Assembly: GCA_964400405.1 (NCBI GenBank)
Contig: CAYNUO010000121.1
Span: 1 to 7,478, forward strand
Direction of reading: 5' to 3'
Source of the DNA: CANKJK01 sp964400405
GTDB taxonomy: Bacteria > Acidobacteriota > Vicinamibacteria > Vicinamibacterales > UBA2999
Length of the DNA: 7,478 nucleotides
Part shown: positions 5,199-7,478 of the stretch, in pieces
Numbering within the stretch: the stretch's first letter is position 1
Layout of the letters: each line of letters begins with the position of its first letter
Notes under the pieces: model-generated
Seen by the model: only the letters and a program-made list of their open reading frames with translations
Told to the model about the DNA's origin: nothing
Database searches by the model: none
Program-made: the position numbers and the translations under genes

Positions 5199-6159
5199 AT
5201 GCGCTGCCACCTTCCGCTCGCCCTCGCCGCCGGGATCCTCGCGACGGGTTGCGCCACGGCCGGCAACGGCGTCGCCAGTCGCGTCGCAGACGATCTCCGC
5301 ACCCGCACGGCCGCGTCGATCCGGATGGACGGCGCCCAGGCACCGTCGGTACCGCCCGGGGTGCAGCTCGAAGACGGTCTGTCGCGAGAAGAGGCCGTGG
5401 CGGTCGCCTTGTGGAACAACCCGTCCTTCCAGGCCGGCGTCAGCCAGCTGGGGTTCGCGCGGGCCGACCTCGTCGATGCGGGCCTGATCACCAATCCCGT
5501 GCTGTCGCTGCTCTTTCCCNNNNNNNNNNNNNNNNNNNNNNNNNNNNNNNNNNNNNNNNNNNNNNNNNNNNNNNNNNNNNNNNNNNNNNNNNNNNNNNNN
5601 NNNNNNNNNNNNNNNNNNNGCCGCGCGGCCTGACATCCGGGCCGCGGAGCTCACGATTGACGCCGCGGCGGCTCGCCTCGGCTGGGAGCGGTCGCGCGTT
5701 CTGGCGCTCACCGCGGTCCTGGATGCGAACGGCCAGGGGCGCGAAGGCTTCGAGATGGGACCAGGCGTCGACGTCGGTCTCCCGATCTTCAACCGCAATC
5801 AGGGTGGGCGGCTGCGGGCGCAGTCCGAACTGCAGCGCGCATCGGCCGCGTATCTGGCGCTGCAGCGGCAGGTTGCCCTGGACGTCCGTGAGTCGAGCGC
5901 GCAACTGGCGCAGGCGCGGGAGTCCCGCGCTGTGTGGCTGCAGCAGATCGTCGCGCCGCTCCGCGCGAATCTCGCCGATGCGGAGGACGCCTTCGCCTCG
6001 GGCGACAGCGCCTATCTGCTGGTCCTGGAGAACAGCCGGCGGCTCGTCGAGGCCCGCGTTCGTGAGCGGGAGATCGCAGCCGACGAGCAGCGCGCGCAAG
6101 CTCGCCTTGAGCGCGCGTCCGGCATGGCATGCGCAGCACATACAGGAGAGAACCGGTGA
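5199..6159 (+). CDS. Outer-membrane efflux factor lipoprotein (TolC/CusC-like, OEP family), interrupted by an assembly gap
   Basis: This forms the outer-membrane channel of the tripartite pump. The first 107 codons (5199-5519) encode a signal peptide with an A-T-G-C lipobox-like end (Cys18), then the start of an OEP domain (L-S-R-E-E-A-V-A-V-A-L-W-N-N-P, about 61-75). After the Ns, 179 residues (from 5620) begin with A-A-R-P-D-I-R-A-A-E-L, the usual opening of the second OEP repeat, and continue through G-L-P-I-F-N-R-N-Q-G and a long helical region to the stop at 6157-6159. The two halves are in different frames across the 100 Ns, and the visible 286 residues fall well short of the usual 400-480, so a stretch of roughly 130-170 codons is missing; I do not read this as a real frameshift. 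The ATG at 5199 gives the signal peptide; no Shine-Dalgarno is seen. The stop overlaps the adaptor start (GTGA). Confidence 0.88.
5520..5619. other. Assembly gap (100 N)
   Basis: Exactly 100 consecutive N, the conventional placeholder for a gap of unknown length. It falls inside the outer-membrane factor gene. The flanking frames require a true length divisible by three, and the missing family sequence suggests about 400-500 bp. Confidence 0.97.
6144..6150 (+). promoter_or_regulatory. Strong Shine-Dalgarno that fixes the adaptor start
   Basis: AGGAGAG lies five bases before the GTG at 6156-6158, inside the end of the outer-membrane factor gene. It favours this GTG over the in-frame ATG at 6129 and is the best ribosome-binding site in the window. 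Confidence 0.85.
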
Positions 6160-7337
6160 GGCGTCGAATACTGGCAGTCGGCTCGTGCGCGGCGGTGATC
6201 TGGGCCTGCGCGTGCAGCAACGAGAAGGCCGCGCCACCCGCGCACGTCGCGCCGGCAAAGGTGACCGCGACGGGTTCGGAGACCACGCTCGCGACGCTCA
6301 CACTCACGGCCGACGCGCAGCGCCGCCTGGGCATCGAGACTGCCGTGGTCGAACGGCGCGTCGTCGCGCGGAGCCGGAACCTGGGCGCCGACGTGGTGCC
6401 CGCCGGAGGCGCACAGACCACGGTCACGGCGCCGTTCACGGGCACGCTTGCGAACGATGGCGAGCCGCTGCCCGTGGGCGCGTCGCTCGCGGCCGGCCAG
6501 ACGGTGCTGACGCTCGTGCCCTTCGCGCCCGCTGAACGCGACGTCCGCGTCGAAGCGGAACGCGTGGTCGCGGAGGCAACCGGACGGCAGGAGATGCTGC
6601 GCAAGCGAGCCGAACGCGCGCGGCAGCTCGTGCAGGACGGCGCGGGAAGCCGGCGCGCTGTCGAAGAGGCCGAAGCCGATGTCGCCGTGGCCGACGCCGC
6701 GCTGCGTGCGGCTCGCGACCGGCTCGCGCTTGCGGCCCGCGGAATCAGCGCCTCAGGCGCGCTGGCGCTGACCGCGCCCCATGCCTCGCTGCTCAGGGCC
6801 CTGCACGTGATGCCGGGCCAGACCGTGGCGGCCGGAGCGCCGCTCTTCGACCTCGTCCGGCTCGACACGGTCTGGCTCCGCGTCCCGCTCTTCGCGGGGG
6901 AACTCGACTCTGTTGACCGCCGGGCGGCGGTGGAGGTGGTGCCACTTGGCGCCCCGGCCGGCACACGCGGGACGACGGCTCGACCCGTATCCGCGCCACC
7001 CGCCGCCGATGCCGCGACGGCCGGAGTAGATCTCTTCTACCGCGTGGCCAACGATGATCGCTCGCTGCGCCCTGGCCAGCGCGTCGGCGTCCGCGTACCG
7101 CAGCGCTCGTCTGCCGAGAGCCTCGTCGTGCCACGGTCCGCGATTCTCTTCGACGCCCTTGGCGGCACGTGGGTGTACGAGGCGCGACCCGGCGGTGTGT
7201 TCGTGCGCCAGCGGGTTGCACTGACCGACTTCGCGGACGACACGGCGATCCTGCGGCAGGGACCCGCGGCCGGCCTCCGGGTCGTGACGGTCGGCGCCGC
7301 GGAGCTCTTCGGCACCGAGTTCGGGGCCGGGAAGTAG
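6156..7337 (+). CDS. RND efflux periplasmic adaptor (membrane fusion protein, CusB/HlyD-like) lipoprotein
   Basis: This 393-residue adaptor should link the inner-membrane RND pump to the outer-membrane channel. Residues 1-20 form a short Arg-rich signal peptide ending in a W-A-C-A-C lipobox-like site (Cys20), followed by a flexible Ala/Pro linker. The domains fit the family: first lipoyl half with T-V-T-A-P-F-T-G-T-L (89-98), an Ala/Arg/Glu-rich helical hairpin (about 125-195), second lipoyl half around V-M-P-G-Q-T-V-A-A-G-A-P-L (218-230), a beta-barrel (about 236-316) and a membrane-proximal domain with V-V-P-R-S-A-I-L (324-331) to the end. There is no Met-rich or His-rich metal site like that in E. 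coli CusB. The GTG start gives a proper signal sequence; starting at 6129 would add nine residues before it. It overlaps the upstream gene by four bases and is 10 bp from the pump gene, so all three form one operon. Confidence 0.93.
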   Translation: MRRRILAVGSCAAVIWACACSNEKAAPPAHVAPAKVTATGSETTLATLTLTADAQRRLGIETAVVERRVVARSRNLGADVVPAGGAQTTVTAPFTGTLANDGEPLPVGASLAAGQTVLTLVPFAPAERDVRVEAERVVAEATGRQEMLRKRAERARQLVQDGAGSRRAVEEAEADVAVADAALRAARDRLALAARGISASGALALTAPHASLLRALHVMPGQTVAAGAPLFDLVRLDTVWLRVPLFAGELDSVDRRAAVEVVPLGAPAGTRGTTARPVSAPPAADAATAGVDLFYRVANDDRSLRPGQRVGVRVPQRSSAESLVVPRSAILFDALGGTWVYEARPGGVFVRQRVALTDFADDTAILRQGPAAGLRVVTVGAAELFGTEFGAGK

Positions 7338-7347
7338 CCGGCACGCG

Positions 7348-7478
7348 ATGATGCGCGCCCTCATCGCCACCGCGCTGCGCCTGCGGGTGCCCGTGCTGGT
7401 GCTGTCCGTCATCCTGATGGGCGCCGGCATCCGCACGGCCATGGACGCGCCGTTCGATGTCTTCCCGGAGTTCGCGCC
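7348..7478 (+). CDS. RND efflux inner-membrane pump, N-terminus only (CusA/CzcA-like)
   Basis: Only the first 43 codons are present; the gene runs off the window. The N-terminus M-M-R-A-L-I-A-T-A-L-R-L-R-V-P-V-L-V-L, a first transmembrane helix (about 12-32), and then D-A-P-F-D-V-F-P-E-F-A are characteristic of RND permeases, closest to the heavy-metal efflux branch. There is no clear Shine-Dalgarno; either of two adjacent ATGs (7348, 7351) could start it, and the gene follows the adaptor by 10 bp. The pump would use the proton gradient to drive export. The charged TM4 residues that separate metal from drug pumps are not in view, so the substrate is open. Confidence 0.85.
   Translation, partial: MMRALIATALRLRVPVLVLSVILMGAGIRTAMDAPFDVFPEFA

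Noticed and set aside
6129..6155. Upstream ATG for the adaptor gene
   Set aside because: The GTG at 6156 has a strong AGGAGAG five bases upstream and gives a normal lipoprotein signal peptide; 6129 lies well inside the preceding gene.
5249..6535. Apparent continuous plus-strand frame across the N gap
   Set aside because: The Ns are read as open codons; both flanks in this frame are Arg-rich and lack the OEP motifs found in the correct frames.
5789..6964. Minus-strand open frame of 391 codons opposite the outer-membrane factor and adaptor
   Set aside because: It spans two real genes on the other strand and is low-complexity Ser/Ala/Arg-rich, typical of a GC-rich shadow frame.
1..7478. tRNA, rRNA, CRISPR array, insertion sequence or prophage parts
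   Set aside because: I saw no cloverleaf-like block, regularly spaced repeats, transposase or integrase sequence, or terminal inverted repeats; coding genes fill nearly the whole window.

Overview
This is a high-GC bacterial stretch, tightly packed with genes, on an assembled contig or scaffold that contains one 100-base run of N. The two-membrane envelope is clear: an outer-membrane efflux lipoprotein, a periplasmic adaptor and an RND pump follow one another. No taxonomic marker is present. The GC-rich style, the DUF2231-TPR protein and the scarcity of Shine-Dalgarno sites would fit an environmental Acidobacteriota (Vicinamibacteria-like) or similar lineage, but that is a weak inference.

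Layout. Positions 1-618 (+) are the C-terminal membrane half of a P-type cation ATPase cut by the window edge. It converges on a RhlE-type DEAD-box RNA helicase (641-1933, -), with a candidate bidirectional stem-loop between them. A 230-bp divergent intergenic region holding a perfect 12-bp palindrome separates the helicase from a DUF2231 membrane protein with a TPR-like tail (2164-3015, +). Then come an OmpR-family response regulator (3079-3768) and its sensor kinase (3765-5138), joined by an ATGA overlap. Next is a tripartite efflux operon: CusC/TolC-like outer-membrane lipoprotein (5199-6159, interrupted by the N gap), CusB-like adaptor (6156-7337, GTGA overlap, strong Shine-Dalgarno) and the first 43 codons of a CusA/CzcA-like RND pump (7348 to the window end).

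How it works together. The kinase and regulator very probably control the adjacent efflux pump. The best evidence is an 18-bp element, identical at 16 positions, that occurs once just upstream of the regulator gene (3035-3052) and once just upstream of the outer-membrane factor gene (5150-5167). Each copy contains two TCAT cores exactly 11 bp apart, the spacing expected of an OmpR/PhoB-family direct-repeat operator. This suggests autoregulation plus control of the pump, with separate promoters for the two units. What the system senses and exports (Cu/Ag, Co/Zn/Cd or another compound) cannot be settled from what is visible.

I see no wholly new system. The points most worth checking are the paired operator, the wrong-sized assembly gap in the outer-membrane factor, the altered ion-site residues in the P-type ATPase, and the lack of Shine-Dalgarno sites before the genes that lead transcription units.
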